Below are positions 41,830-50,051 of a DNA stretch of 64,000 bases, piece by piece (within the stretch, counting starts at the first letter, position 1; each line of letters begins with the position of its first letter). The DNA lies in contig CAZNRN010000002.1 in NCBI GenBank assembly GCA_964575605.1, positions 142,941-206,940 of the forward strand. Direction: 5' to 3'. The translations under genes were made by a program, and so were the position numbers. The DNA is from JAPWJZ01 sp964575605 (lineage in GTDB: Bacteria > Pseudomonadota > Alphaproteobacteria > Micavibrionales > UBA2020). The notes beneath the pieces were generated by a model that searched no databases, was not told where the DNA came from, and worked only from the letters and a program-made list of their open reading frames with translations.

Positions 41830-42173
41830 CCCCGGGCGGCAGGCCCGGTTTTGCGCACAGGCGTTCTGGCCGCTTCATCCGTGCTGAATTCCGCAGCGCT
41901 TTCGACATAGGGCAGGGCGCGCAGGCGTGCGGCCACGCGGTCGGTGCATTCGATCAGCGTTTTGCGCTCGTTGGCGATAAGTTCGCTGGCGCCGACACCG
42001 CTCAGCAGGTCGTTCGTGAAAAGGTATTCCAGCAGGTTCTTGTGGCAGTCACGCGCATGGCGCATGAAACGATGGAAGTTAAGGCTTTTGCTGGGGCCGG
42101 TTTCTTCGGCCAGGTTTCCGGGCATGACATAGGTAATGACGAAGGGCTTTAAAGTACTACTGTCCGGGTCCAA
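41826..42173 (-). CDS. Small unknown protein, third of a three-gene set
   Basis: A 115-residue protein that I do not recognise. It opens with a strand-like KPFVITYVMPG, has helical NFHRFMRHARDCHKNLLEYL, and ends CTDRVAARLRALPYVESAAEF before a basic tail. The C-terminal pattern resembles that of the 42534-42839 gene, and the order strand-helix-strand...helix-strand suggests a ferredoxin-like fold such as in peptidase-inhibitor I9 domains. That is inference. It is last in a minus-strand operon and converges with the HAD gene. Confidence 0.6.
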   Translation of the reverse strand: MDPDSSTLKPFVITYVMPGNLAEETGPSKSLNFHRFMRHARDCHKNLLEYLFTNDLLSGVGASELIANERKTLIECTDRVAARLRALPYVESAAEFSTDEAARTPVRKTGPAARG

Positions 42174-42191
42174 AGTGTTCTCCAGCGGTTG

Positions 42192-42524
42192 TTAACGGGG
42201 CTTGCGGCCTGATCCGCGGCGCGAGGCCGGGATTGCCTTGCGGTCGGAAGGCTTTTCGACGTATTGCACGCCATCCAGCTTCTTGACCTTGGCCGCGAAT
42301 TTTTCGGGTGCATTCATGAAGAAGATGCCGGCCTTGTTGAGCGATCCGTCATCGAACTGAACCTTCACCATCTTGGCGCAGCCTTCTTCCTCGGCCAGTT
42401 CCTTGATCAGCTCGGCGGTTTCCTTGATGTCGTCGGAAAAATCCGTGCGACGCGAATATTTCGGGCGCACACTGATCGAGTAGAGGAAGGTCTTGGCTTT
42501 TTCGTTGAATTCCTTGCGCGGCAT
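42192..42524 (-). CDS. Small unknown protein, second of a three-gene set
   Basis: A 110-residue basic protein that I do not recognise. It contains AKTFLYSISVRPKYSRRTD, a helix ETAELIKELAEEEG, a strand pair KMVKVQFDDGS...GIFFMN, then KFAAKVKKLDGVQYVEK, and a Ser/Arg/Gly-rich basic tail. The secondary-structure order is beta-alpha-beta-beta-alpha-beta, parallel to its neighbours. It lies 9 bases after the first gene and 18 before the third. Confidence 0.6.
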   Translation of the reverse strand: MPRKEFNEKAKTFLYSISVRPKYSRRTDFSDDIKETAELIKELAEEEGCAKMVKVQFDDGSLNKAGIFFMNAPEKFAAKVKKLDGVQYVEKPSDRKAIPASRRGSGRKPR

Positions 42525-42533
42525 TTTTCCCCC

Positions 42534-42839
42534 TTACAGCTTGAACTTGGGGGAGGGGGGCGGCACGTTCATTTCCTCGACCGAGGAAACGAAAGGCTGG
42601 CTGCGCAGCCTGTCGGCGACATTGTCGGTGCACAGCAGCGCGATGCCAACCTCGCCCTTCATGGAAACGACCGACTTCACCTCGGCCTGCAGGTTCTCGC
42701 GCGCCACGAACTCGCGCAGGCTTTTCATAGCCTTGCGTTGGGCGGCGTCCATCTGCTGCACGATTTCAAAAGGAGTCGTGCAAAAGCCGCCGGAAGACGG
42801 CTTAAGGGTGAAAGGGTAAGTAATCTTGTACTGTTTCAT
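42534..42839 (-). CDS. Small unknown protein, first of a three-gene set
   Basis: 101 residues from the ATG at 42839. The frame is open to 42932, but that earlier start falls between the -35 and -10 boxes of the promoter at 42911-42939, so it cannot be used. The protein reads QYKITYPFTLKP, helix AAQRKAMKSLREFVARE, strands AEVKSVVSM and GIALLCTDN, then VADRLRSQPFVSSVEEM, again beta-alpha-beta-beta-alpha-beta. A similarity in layout to I9/ferredoxin-like domains is inferred, not established. Confidence 0.6.
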   Translation of the reverse strand: MKQYKITYPFTLKPSSGGFCTTPFEIVQQMDAAQRKAMKSLREFVARENLQAEVKSVVSMKGEVGIALLCTDNVADRLRSQPFVSSVEEMNVPPPSPKFKL

Positions 42840-42910
42840 TGTTCCAATTTCAGGCCGAGCCCGCACATACATGCGACTCACGTGAATCAATAAAGCGTAA
42901 CGAATGCCAT

Positions 42911-42939
42911 AATCTATTAAACCGGCCGCCAATTGTCAA
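42911..42939 (-). promoter_or_regulatory. Promoter of the three-small-protein operon
   Basis: Minus-strand TTGACA (42939-42934, perfect), 17-base spacer, TAGATT (42916-42911). The predicted leader is about 65 bases to the ATG at 42839. Confidence 0.65.
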
Positions 42940-43027
42940 TTTAACGGCGGCGGCCTAGAATCGGCGAAAGGATTCAAAGGGATGCATGCGGGGAGTTTAA
43001 TTATTTCCATAATATTTGAGCGTCAAG

Positions 43028-43945
43028 ATGGATAATCCGCATTTCCTGCTCGTCCTGCTGTTCTTCCTCACCATCGGGCACCTTGTGTCGCTGAAGCTGT
43101 GCAGCGTCAAGCTGGACCATCGCACTGCGCCGCTTTTCATCAGCCTCTGGACGCTGTTGGGCGCTGCCGCCGCTGCGCCTTTCTACGGGCATCTCTGGCC
43201 GGAGGGCTGGGGGAAGTTCCTGGCCGACCCGAAACTGCTGGTGCTGGCGGGTGTCAAGGGCGGGGCGCTGTGTTACCTGTTTGTCGTCAGCCAGGAGCTG
43301 ATGAAGGTCAGCCTGTCATCGCGCCATTACGTGACGCCGCTGGCGGTGGGGATCATTACCGTCACGAATTCGTTCTTCGGTGAACACCTGAAGCCGCACG
43401 AATTGTTCGCGGGGCTGGGGCTGTGCGCTTTGGCCGCGGGGTTCTTCCTTAAGGGACACTTGTCCTCGCTCGACAAGCCTTCACGCATCGCCTATGCGAA
43501 ACTGGTTTTATTGTCGGCGCTGCTGTCGACGACCGACCTTGTGCTGACAAAGGCGACGAACTGGTACGCGCTGGTGATTGTCACCTATGCGGTAGTTTTT
43601 ACTGTGGCCTGTGTATGGAACCGCCGCAACCCGGCTGTTTTCAAATCGGCGGTGCTTAGCTGGACGGCAGCGCTGGCAGGCATTTCATACGCCGCGACGG
43701 AGCTGGTGAAATTCTACCAGCAAGTGACCATCAACCCCGTCAGCGTTGTGGTGACGGTGCAGGCGATGACAAAACCAGTGATATTGGTGCTGAGCGCGCT
43801 GATCTGGAAGGAAAGAACGGTTAAGGAACAACTGGCCTGGGGGCTGGCTGCTTTTGTTATCACCCTGCCGCTGTTTATCCCGCAGGATATGCTGGAACAG
43901 TTTCTTCCCTTCATGAAAGAAGATGGGGTAGTATCGCCCCCATGA
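43028..43945 (+). CDS. EamA/DMT-family membrane transporter
   Basis: A 305-residue polytopic inner-membrane protein of about ten hydrophobic segments arranged as two repeats, the drug/metabolite transporter layout. I chose the ATG at 43028; an in-frame TTG at 43016 adds four residues. The second-repeat features VVVTVQAMTKPVILVLSALIWKE are typical of EamA proteins, where the last helices carry a conserved Glu. The substrate is unknown. It overlaps the FAD oxidoreductase gene by 4 bp. Confidence 0.75.
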   Translation: MDNPHFLLVLLFFLTIGHLVSLKLCSVKLDHRTAPLFISLWTLLGAAAAAPFYGHLWPEGWGKFLADPKLLVLAGVKGGALCYLFVVSQELMKVSLSSRHYVTPLAVGIITVTNSFFGEHLKPHELFAGLGLCALAAGFFLKGHLSSLDKPSRIAYAKLVLLSALLSTTDLVLTKATNWYALVIVTYAVVFTVACVWNRRNPAVFKSAVLSWTAALAGISYAATELVKFYQQVTINPVSVVVTVQAMTKPVILVLSALIWKERTVKEQLAWGLAAFVITLPLFIPQDMLEQFLPFMKEDGVVSPP

Positions 43946-45117
43946 CGACAACTTACCATTACGACATGATTATCTTCGGCGGCGGTGTGGCGGGGCTTTG
44001 GCTCGCCAATACGCTGAAACGCGCGGGCTATAACATTATCGTCATTGAAAAAGACAAGCTCGGCGCAGGGCAGACGCTGGCGTCCCAAGGCATGATCCAT
44101 GGCGGCCAGAAATATGTGCTGCAGGGCGCGATGACAAAGCATGCGGCCTCCATCGCCAAAATGCCCGAGCGCTGGGATTCCAGCCTCGAGGGCTGGGGCG
44201 AGATCGACCTGACGTCGGTGCAGGTGTTGTCGCAGGACCAGATCATGTGGCCCGCAGGCACGGCCTTGTCGCAGGCTGCCGTACTGGGCGCGGCAAAGCT
44301 GGTCAATGCCGCCACCACTAAATTAAAGGCCGATGACTTCCCCGAAGTGCTAAAGCTGAAAAAGAAGTTCAAAGGGCCAGTCTACCAACTACCCGAAAAA
44401 GTGCTCGATATCCGCTCCCTCCTCGTGGCACTGGCCAAAAACCTGAAGGGCCGCCTGTTGCAGGGCGAGCCGACCGAAGTATTGCCTGACGGGCAGGTGG
44501 CGGTGGCGGGCGAAGCCCTGCGCGCGCAACTGCTGATTTTCACCGCGGGCACCGGCAACGAAACCGCGCTCGAGCTGCTGAAGGTCAAAGAAAAACAGAC
44601 GCAGCGCCGTCCGCTCCGCCAGATCATGGTGCGCACGATGCCATATGCGCTTTACGGCCATGGAATTGTCGGTGCACCGAAGCCGCGCGTGACGGTGACC
44701 AGCCATCCTATCGCACGGAATGAATATGTCTGGTACCTCGGCGGCGCAGTGGCGGAAGAGGGCGCAAAGATGGACGAGGCGGCAGCGCTTACCCATGCCA
44801 AAAAAGAAATGACGGAGATTTTCCCGGACATCGAATGGGACACAAAGGAATGGGCGACATGGTACGGGGACCGCGCCGAGCCCTTCGATGAAAAAGGCGA
44901 CCTGCCGCCCGGGCCCTTTATCCACCAGCGTGGGCGCATCCTGCTGGCCTGGCCGTCAAAGCTGACCTTCGCGCCTGCGCTTTCCGACCATGTTTTCGAC
45001 TGGCTGAAGGACAAGGATATCCAGCCCGCCGGCAAAGACCGCGCGCCGCCGAAGCTGCCCACCGCCACCATCGGCTCTTACCCTTGGGAAATCGCCGAAT
45101 GGAAGAAACTACCGTAA
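43942..45117 (+). CDS. FAD-dependent oxidoreductase (DAO family)
   Basis: A 391-residue flavoprotein with an N-terminal FAD loop IIFGGGVAGLWLANTL (about 10-25), the acidic end of the second strand VIEKDKLGAGQTLASQG, and a mid-region LLIFTAGTGNETALELL as in glycerol-3-phosphate dehydrogenase/DAO proteins. The WYLGGAVAEEGAK block and a C-terminal domain follow. The substrate is unknown. Translation is coupled by overlap to the transporter upstream, which hints that the two handle the same metabolite. Confidence 0.8.
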   Translation: MTTTYHYDMIIFGGGVAGLWLANTLKRAGYNIIVIEKDKLGAGQTLASQGMIHGGQKYVLQGAMTKHAASIAKMPERWDSSLEGWGEIDLTSVQVLSQDQIMWPAGTALSQAAVLGAAKLVNAATTKLKADDFPEVLKLKKKFKGPVYQLPEKVLDIRSLLVALAKNLKGRLLQGEPTEVLPDGQVAVAGEALRAQLLIFTAGTGNETALELLKVKEKQTQRRPLRQIMVRTMPYALYGHGIVGAPKPRVTVTSHPIARNEYVWYLGGAVAEEGAKMDEAAALTHAKKEMTEIFPDIEWDTKEWATWYGDRAEPFDEKGDLPPGPFIHQRGRILLAWPSKLTFAPALSDHVFDWLKDKDIQPAGKDRAPPKLPTATIGSYPWEIAEWKKLP

Positions 45118-45241
45118 ATTAGTTTTCATAATGCAGAAGATTGGAGGAGTTTTCCCCTCGTTGAGACGGATCTGAGACGCGAAGTCTGGATTTCCGGAAA
45201 ATAATCGGCTAGGGTCGCTTCAGTTCAAGCATAGGTTCCAC

Positions 45242-46051
45242 ATGACAGCCAATCCCTTTATTGCGAGACAAAGACAGGAACTTCCCGCTGGGTACTTCTC
45301 GTGGAAAGAGGTGAGCCCGCTTGGCCTCGGCACCGTAAAATTTGGCCGCAATCAAAAGGTGAAGTATCCGGGCGGCGAAGGCTTTACCCTGCCGACTGAC
45401 AGCGAAATTGAATCGCTGCTCGATCTTGCTATCGACTGCGGCATCACGCTGCTCGACACCGCGCCCGCCTACGGCGTGGCGGAAGAGCGCCTCGGCGCCC
45501 GGATGGGCCTCCGCCGCGACAAATTCTTTATCGTCACCAAGACGGGCGAGGAGTTTAATGGCGGTGAATCAAGCTATATCTTCACCGCCGCGCATACACG
45601 CATGAGCGTGGAGCGCAGCCTGAAGCGCCTGAATACGGATTTCATCGACTGTGTGCTGCTGCATTGCAACCGCGATGACCTTGCGGCCGTGTCGGAAACC
45701 GATGCGCTCGAGACGCTTGCGCGCCTCAAAGACGAAGGCAAGATCGGCGCGTTTGGCGCATCGACCTATACGGTCGAGGGCGGCAAGATGGCTGCGGTGC
45801 TGTCGGATTGCGTGATGGTTTCATACAACAAGAACTACACCGATGAACGCGACGTCATCGCCTATGCCAATGAACTGGGCAAGCCGGTGCTGGTGAAAAA
45901 GGGCCTCGCTTCCGGCCATGTCGGCGACCTTGGCGACCTTGGAGAAAATATCCGTTTTGTGGTGGGTACGCCGGGCGTCACCAGCATGGTTTTTGGCAGC
46001 CTCAACCCCTCCAATATCCTCGCCAATATGCGCGCGCTGGCCGGTATTTAG
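45242..46051 (+). CDS. Aldo/keto reductase
   Basis: A 269-residue TIM-barrel NADPH-dependent oxidoreductase. The catalytic tetrad is visible: D in LLDTAPAYG, Y four residues later, K in IVTKTGEEF, and H in CVLLHCNRDD. The opening PLGLGTVKFGRNQ is typical. The late GTPGVTSMVFGSLNP is the coenzyme-phosphate segment. The substrate is unknown. It stands alone between the FAD oxidoreductase (124 bases away, nothing seen) and tRNA-Ser. Confidence 0.88.
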   Translation: MTANPFIARQRQELPAGYFSWKEVSPLGLGTVKFGRNQKVKYPGGEGFTLPTDSEIESLLDLAIDCGITLLDTAPAYGVAEERLGARMGLRRDKFFIVTKTGEEFNGGESSYIFTAAHTRMSVERSLKRLNTDFIDCVLLHCNRDDLAAVSETDALETLARLKDEGKIGAFGASTYTVEGGKMAAVLSDCVMVSYNKNYTDERDVIAYANELGKPVLVKKGLASGHVGDLGDLGENIRFVVGTPGVTSMVFGSLNPSNILANMRALAGI

Positions 46052-46095
46052 CCTTAGCCATTGGAATTAAACAATAAAAGGGTTTTACAAGAATC

Positions 46096-46124
46096 TTGGA
46101 TTCTGCGGCGCACCTATATATTAT
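46096..46124 (+). promoter_or_regulatory. tRNA-Ser promoter
   Basis: TTGGAT (46096-46101), 17-base spacer, TATTAT (46119-46124). The predicted start is about 12 bases upstream of the mature tRNA. Confidence 0.6.
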
Positions 46125-46142
46125 GTGCGAATTGCCTTCGAC

Positions 46143-46234
46143 GGAGACGTGGCCGAGTGGCTGAAGGCGGCGGTTTGCTAAACCGTTATAGGTGTAACAA
46201 CCTATCGGAGGTTCGAATCCTCTCGTCTCCGCCA
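46143..46234 (+). tRNA. tRNA-Ser (GCU)
   Basis: The acceptor strands GGAGACG (46143-46149) and CGTCTCC (46224-46230) pair, followed by discriminator G and an encoded CCA. The anticodon loop TTGCTAA between CGGT and ACCG stems gives GCU. The TTCGAAT T-loop is present, and the long variable arm with TATAGGT/ACCTAT pairing is diagnostic of a class II serine tRNA. Downstream a weak stem followed by six T at about 46257-46262 may terminate it. Confidence 0.96.
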
Positions 46235-46260
46235 TTACCCTGACAGGCTCAGCCGGTTTT

Positions 46261-46446
46261 TTAGGCCGATATATCCCGCATAATGTTCTTGATGCTGCCG
46301 TTGATGTTGCGGCTGGCCTGTTCGATGGAGCTGGGGTTTGACGCAATTGCCGTCGGGAAATCACGCAGGTCGTTCATTAGCTCGCTCAGGCCTTCTTGAG
46401 CGGTGGATAGGCGTGAGGCATCAACCTTGCCCATCACGCGTATCAT
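46261..46446 (-). CDS. Tiny unknown ORF, second of a coupled pair
   Basis: A 61-residue, mostly helical, Ser/Asn-rich product (AQEGLSELMNDLRDFPTA, QASRNINGSIKNIMRDI). I do not recognise it. Its ATG overlaps the stop of a still smaller frame at 46443-46571 in an ATGA junction, as in genuine operons, which is the main reason to list it. No Shine-Dalgarno is visible, in line with coupled translation. Confidence 0.35.
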   Translation of the reverse strand: MIRVMGKVDASRLSTAQEGLSELMNDLRDFPTAIASNPSSIEQASRNINGSIKNIMRDISA

Positions 46447-46571
46447 TTTCGAGACTGAAGGACGAGGCTATTGAGGGAGGCGTGCAGGGCGGCCCCGGTA
46501 TCCATGGTCAGGGCGGCGGGAGGCTTGTAGCTGAAATTCAGGGGCTCCGGCTGCAGGTGGATTCTCTTCAA
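46443..46571 (-). CDS. Tiny unknown ORF with TTG start, first of a coupled pair
   Basis: A 42-codon frame from a TTG at 46571 to a TGA that overlaps the next ATG. The product is basic at the start and helical at the end (GAALHASLNSLVLQSRK). AGGG lies about a dozen bases upstream of the TTG. It is too short to identify. An ATG at 46506 within the frame would give a 20-residue peptide. Confidence 0.3.
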   Translation of the reverse strand: MKRIHLQPEPLNFSYKPPAALTMDTGAALHASLNSLVLQSRK

Positions 46572-46754
46572 AATACGTTTTTTTCCCTATATCTTCAGCT
46601 TAAAAGGGAATAATTAAGCAATCTAAGCTACTTATGCAGCCATCACGGGTAAGGACAGCGCGGATGCAATCTCCGGTCATGTTAAGATTTTTAAAGAAAT
46701 AGCGGCGTGGTGGCGGATATGGACAGACGGGATAACGGTATGTTCTGATGAATC
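46572..46754. other. Intergenic stretch, nothing assigned
   Basis: About 180 bases between the tiny ORFs and the XRE-receiver gene. It is locally AT-rich with poly-T/A runs. I saw no good promoter pair, tRNA or terminator here. Confidence 0.4.
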
Positions 46755-47489
46755 ATGACAAAACCTCCCCTTTCGGCAGATACAGAGGATAAAACGGGTG
46801 GCGACAAGCAGGCCGGGATATACCTGCATGTGGGTAACCGAATCCGCGAACGCCGGAAAACGCTGGGAATTAGCCAGACGCGCATCGCTGAGCTGATGGG
46901 CATTTCCTACCAGCAGGTGCAAAAGTACGAAACCGGTACTAACCAGATATCCCTTACCCGCCTTTTGCAGTTTGCCCATATCCTCAACGTTGCGCCCGAG
47001 CATTTTTACGAAGGTGTTTCTGTCGACGGCATGATCGGCACGGCGGTTGAAAGCGACCTTATCCAGAAAAGCAACCGCGAGCTACACGTGCTGCTTGTAG
47101 AGGACAATCCTGGAGACGCGATGCTTTTCGAGCGCGCGCTAAAGTCGTCCGGCCTGCGCGTGCGCTTTTCATGCCTCAGCGATACGGAGCGGCTTCTTGA
47201 AACTGTCGGGCAGCGGCAGCCGCCCGACCTAGTCATCCTTGACCTTAACCTGCCAAGGATAAGCGGCCTGCAGCTGCTGAAAGATATGAAAAGCAATTCG
47301 CAGATCGCGCACATACCCGCTGTCATTCTCACGAACAGTGTCAGTAGGCGCGAAATGATGGAGGCCTACCGGCTCGGCGCCTCCGGATTTATCCAGAAGT
47401 CGATGAGCTTCGAAGAGTACAAGGAAAATATCGACACCGTCATGAATTACTGGCTGAAGGTCGTGGCGCTGCCCACGCATGACAAATGA
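46755..47489 (+). CDS. XRE-type HTH fused to a receiver domain
   Basis: A 244-residue two-domain protein. Residues about 25-85 are an XRE/Cro HTH (NRIRERRKTLGISQTRIAEL, VQKYETGTNQIS). Residues about 110-235 are a receiver of the Rcp1 type (VLLVEDNPGDAMLFERAL), with acidic E116/D117, phospho-acceptor D163 in VILDLNLP, T193 and K215. This reverses the common receiver-then-HTH order and uses an HTH class rarely fused to receivers. It overlaps the histidine kinase gene by 4 bp, so the kinase is the likely partner. No Shine-Dalgarno is evident. Confidence 0.85.
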   Translation: MTKPPLSADTEDKTGGDKQAGIYLHVGNRIRERRKTLGISQTRIAELMGISYQQVQKYETGTNQISLTRLLQFAHILNVAPEHFYEGVSVDGMIGTAVESDLIQKSNRELHVLLVEDNPGDAMLFERALKSSGLRVRFSCLSDTERLLETVGQRQPPDLVILDLNLPRISGLQLLKDMKSNSQIAHIPAVILTNSVSRREMMEAYRLGASGFIQKSMSFEEYKENIDTVMNYWLKVVALPTHDK

Positions 47490-49792
47490 GCTTCCTGGCA
47501 GCGCAAAGCCGGCCTGCAGGGGCTGCCCGTTCAGCCGCCTATAGCGTCCTGACCGCGGTTTTCGTCATGTCGCTCTTCGGCGCAGCTGCGAAAAAAATCT
47601 CGACGGATCAGGATCTGGTGTTCGAGCGTGCCCTGGATAACAACAGTGTGGCAATCGCGAAAAACATCGAAAGCAGCACAAACGCACATTTCAAGAGCGT
47701 CAACCGCATGGCCGCACGTCTGAGCGCCCGCAAGGGCGCAGGCATGGACATATGGGGCCTGGATGCGGCGAACTTAATCCACGATCTTCCTGGTATCGAG
47801 CGTTTAATAGTTACGGACAGCAGCCTGAAAACGTTGGGTGTCGTGAACGCGCCGGACTACACCGAAGGTCATGGAGACATCACAGGTTTTCTCTCGCCGC
47901 TAATCGGCAAAAAGGAACTCGAGGTCCCGGGCCTCCTGGACATACCTGCTGAAGGGCAGGAGAGCGGGCCGGATGCGCTCTATCACACGCCTGTGTGGAA
48001 CGATGGAAAATTTTCCGGTGTAGTCATTGCAGAGTTCGACCGGGAACACTTGCTGCAAGAGGGCACACCCGCCGGTGTTAACCAGCATAGTAAAGTTTCC
48101 TTCACCCCGGTGTCGCCAAGGCCAATATCGGCCACTAAAGATTATCTGCGAAAGAAACAAATACACCTCGCCAACCAGGAGGTGCCAATTTACGTCTGGC
48201 CAACCAGTTCTTTCCTGGAATTCCATGACAGCCGGCTGCCGCTTTTCGTTGTTGTCATCGGCGCGATTTTCTCCTTGCTGACAGGGTTTCTGGTGCGCGC
48301 AGCCATGCAACTTTTCTTCAAGGCTGAGCAGCTGGAGGCGAGCGAGCTTATGACGCGTAAAATATTTAAAAACGCGGCCATTGGTAAAGCGATCGTTTCG
48401 CCGCTGGGGCGCTGGGTTGGCGTCAACCCCGCGCTTTGCAAGTTACTTGGGTATTCCGAAGAAGAGCTGCTCGCAACCGACTTCCAGACGCTGACGCATC
48501 CGGAAGATCTGGGAAAAGACCTGCAACTGCTCGAGAAGCTTCTGTTGCGAGAAATCGATTCCTACCAGATCGAGAAACGTTACCGCAGCAAAAGCAGCGG
48601 TTATGTCTGGGTGCTGCTGAGCGTTTCTCCGGTCTGGAAAAAAGACGGGGATATCGATTATTTCATCTCGCAGGTACAAGACCTGACAGAGCTAAAAAAG
48701 AGCGAGCAGAAATTTTACACGCTCTTCCAGCGGTCATCGCACCCCCACCTTATCTTCAACGAAAAAAACGGCATAATCGATTGTAACCAGGCTGCGCTGG
48801 ATATCCTGGGCTATGCCGATAAAAAAGAATTGCTGCGGCAACACCCGGCGGCTTTTTCGCCCGAATTCCAGCCGGATGGCCGGGCCTCGGTTGAGAAAAG
48901 CTTCGAAATGGACGCGCTTGCGCGCAAGGCGGGATATCACAGGTTCGAATGGGTCCACAGGAAGTCAACGGGCGAACTCTTCCCGGTCGAGGTGACGCTG
49001 ACCATCGTCGAATTTGGCGGCGCGCTCGAGATCCTGGTCGTGTGGTATGACCTCTCCGAACGTAAAAGAGCCGAAGAAACGCGCACCCAGCTAATCGAGC
49101 GGCTTGAGCGCACCAATACGGAGCTGGAGCGTTTTGCGTATGTCGCGTCGCATGACCTTAAAGAGCCCTTGCGCATGGTGTGCAGCTTTACCGAGCTGCT
49201 CATGCATGAATACGGGGACAGGCTTGATGACACCGCCAACAAATACATCAGCATCGCTGCAACATCTGCTAAACGGATGGTTGCGCTAATCGACGACCTT
49301 CTCGACTACGCCCGCGTAGGCCATGAGGGTGTGGATGATGAAGAGTTCAGTACACGCGATTGTGTTGAATACGCCTTAAAAAACCTTGAAGACCAGATAT
49401 TCTCGAAGGGGGCGACAGTCAGGATCGGCGCTATGCCCAATATCACCAGCAGTAAAATACGTTTTATGACGGTGATGCAGAACCTGATGGGCAACGCGCT
49501 CAAATACGGGCGCACCGACGGCACTGCGGAGGTTCTGGTGTCGTCGGAAGAAAAAAACGGAGAATATATTTTCTGCGTGGCCGACAATGGCATCGGCATC
49601 AGGAGCGATTACTGGAAACAGATATTCGAACCCTTCAAGCGCCTTCATACAGGGCAGGAATACCCGGGCACCGGGATGGGTCTGGCAATCTGCCGTAAAA
49701 TCGTCGAGAGTGCGGGCGGGGAAATCTGGGTGAAATCCGATGAGGGCAAGGGGGCCGCGTTTTGCTTCAGCCTTCCGAAACAGCGCTCGTAA
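47486..49792 (+). CDS. Membrane PAS histidine kinase
   Basis: A 768-residue sensor kinase: TM1 at about 17-36, an extracytoplasmic sensor of about 210 residues (possibly CHASE-like), TM2 at about 251-275, two PAS domains (about 287-405 and 406-530), a HisKA-type dimerisation helix with phospho-acceptor H556 in YVASHDLKEPLRMV, and a HATPase domain with NLMGNALKYG, VADNGIGI and PGTGMGLAICRKIV. This kinase subtype resembles those paired with phytochrome-like receivers. It overlaps the XRE-receiver gene, so the two probably form one pathway. The signal is unknown. Confidence 0.92.
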   Translation: MSFLAAQSRPAGAARSAAYSVLTAVFVMSLFGAAAKKISTDQDLVFERALDNNSVAIAKNIESSTNAHFKSVNRMAARLSARKGAGMDIWGLDAANLIHDLPGIERLIVTDSSLKTLGVVNAPDYTEGHGDITGFLSPLIGKKELEVPGLLDIPAEGQESGPDALYHTPVWNDGKFSGVVIAEFDREHLLQEGTPAGVNQHSKVSFTPVSPRPISATKDYLRKKQIHLANQEVPIYVWPTSSFLEFHDSRLPLFVVVIGAIFSLLTGFLVRAAMQLFFKAEQLEASELMTRKIFKNAAIGKAIVSPLGRWVGVNPALCKLLGYSEEELLATDFQTLTHPEDLGKDLQLLEKLLLREIDSYQIEKRYRSKSSGYVWVLLSVSPVWKKDGDIDYFISQVQDLTELKKSEQKFYTLFQRSSHPHLIFNEKNGIIDCNQAALDILGYADKKELLRQHPAAFSPEFQPDGRASVEKSFEMDALARKAGYHRFEWVHRKSTGELFPVEVTLTIVEFGGALEILVVWYDLSERKRAEETRTQLIERLERTNTELERFAYVASHDLKEPLRMVCSFTELLMHEYGDRLDDTANKYISIAATSAKRMVALIDDLLDYARVGHEGVDDEEFSTRDCVEYALKNLEDQIFSKGATVRIGAMPNITSSKIRFMTVMQNLMGNALKYGRTDGTAEVLVSSEEKNGEYIFCVADNGIGIRSDYWKQIFEPFKRLHTGQEYPGTGMGLAICRKIVESAGGEIWVKSDEGKGAAFCFSLPKQRS

Positions 49793-49914
49793 CCTGCGCC
49801 AGACCTGACGCAGGTCGCCGGGTATTTTTTCCGGTATTCAATGCCCCATGCCTTGAGAGCTTTCTCTGCCTCGCTTATGGTGGGCGTTTTGTCGCGAGTC
49901 GTGTTCTTGCCCAT
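49645..49914 (-). CDS. Doubtful small ORF antisense to the kinase 3' end
   Basis: An 89-codon frame. The first about 40 residues (EAEKALKAWGIEYRKKYPAT) lie outside the kinase gene and look protein-like. The rest is antisense to the kinase C-terminus and looks like chance translation. No promoter or Shine-Dalgarno is visible. It could be a remnant of a small gene or spurious. Confidence 0.2.
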   Translation of the reverse strand: MGKNTTRDKTPTISEAEKALKAWGIEYRKKYPATCVRSGAGYERCFGRLKQNAAPLPSSDFTQISPPALSTILRQIARPIPVPGYSCPV

Positions 49915-50000
49915 GCAGTTTTACTTCGGCGGCGCGGGCAGGGTCTTGTACTAAATATAATATATATGTTGTCCGGCTACCCCTAAGAACCCTTCAGGTA

Positions 50001-50029
50001 TGGACGGGTAACGTCTCTCAATTTATAAT
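50001..50029 (+). promoter_or_regulatory. Promoter of the YjdF-like gene
   Basis: TGGACG (50001-50006), 17-base spacer, TATAAT (50024-50029, perfect). The leader to the ATG at 50052 is about 16 bases. Confidence 0.6.
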
Positions 50030-50051
50030 TCCAGCAAACAGGGATGGGTGC

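Noticed and set aside
46143..46240. tRNA-Ser as an attachment site for an integrated element
   Set aside because: I found no integrase gene and no repeat of the tRNA 3' end nearby.
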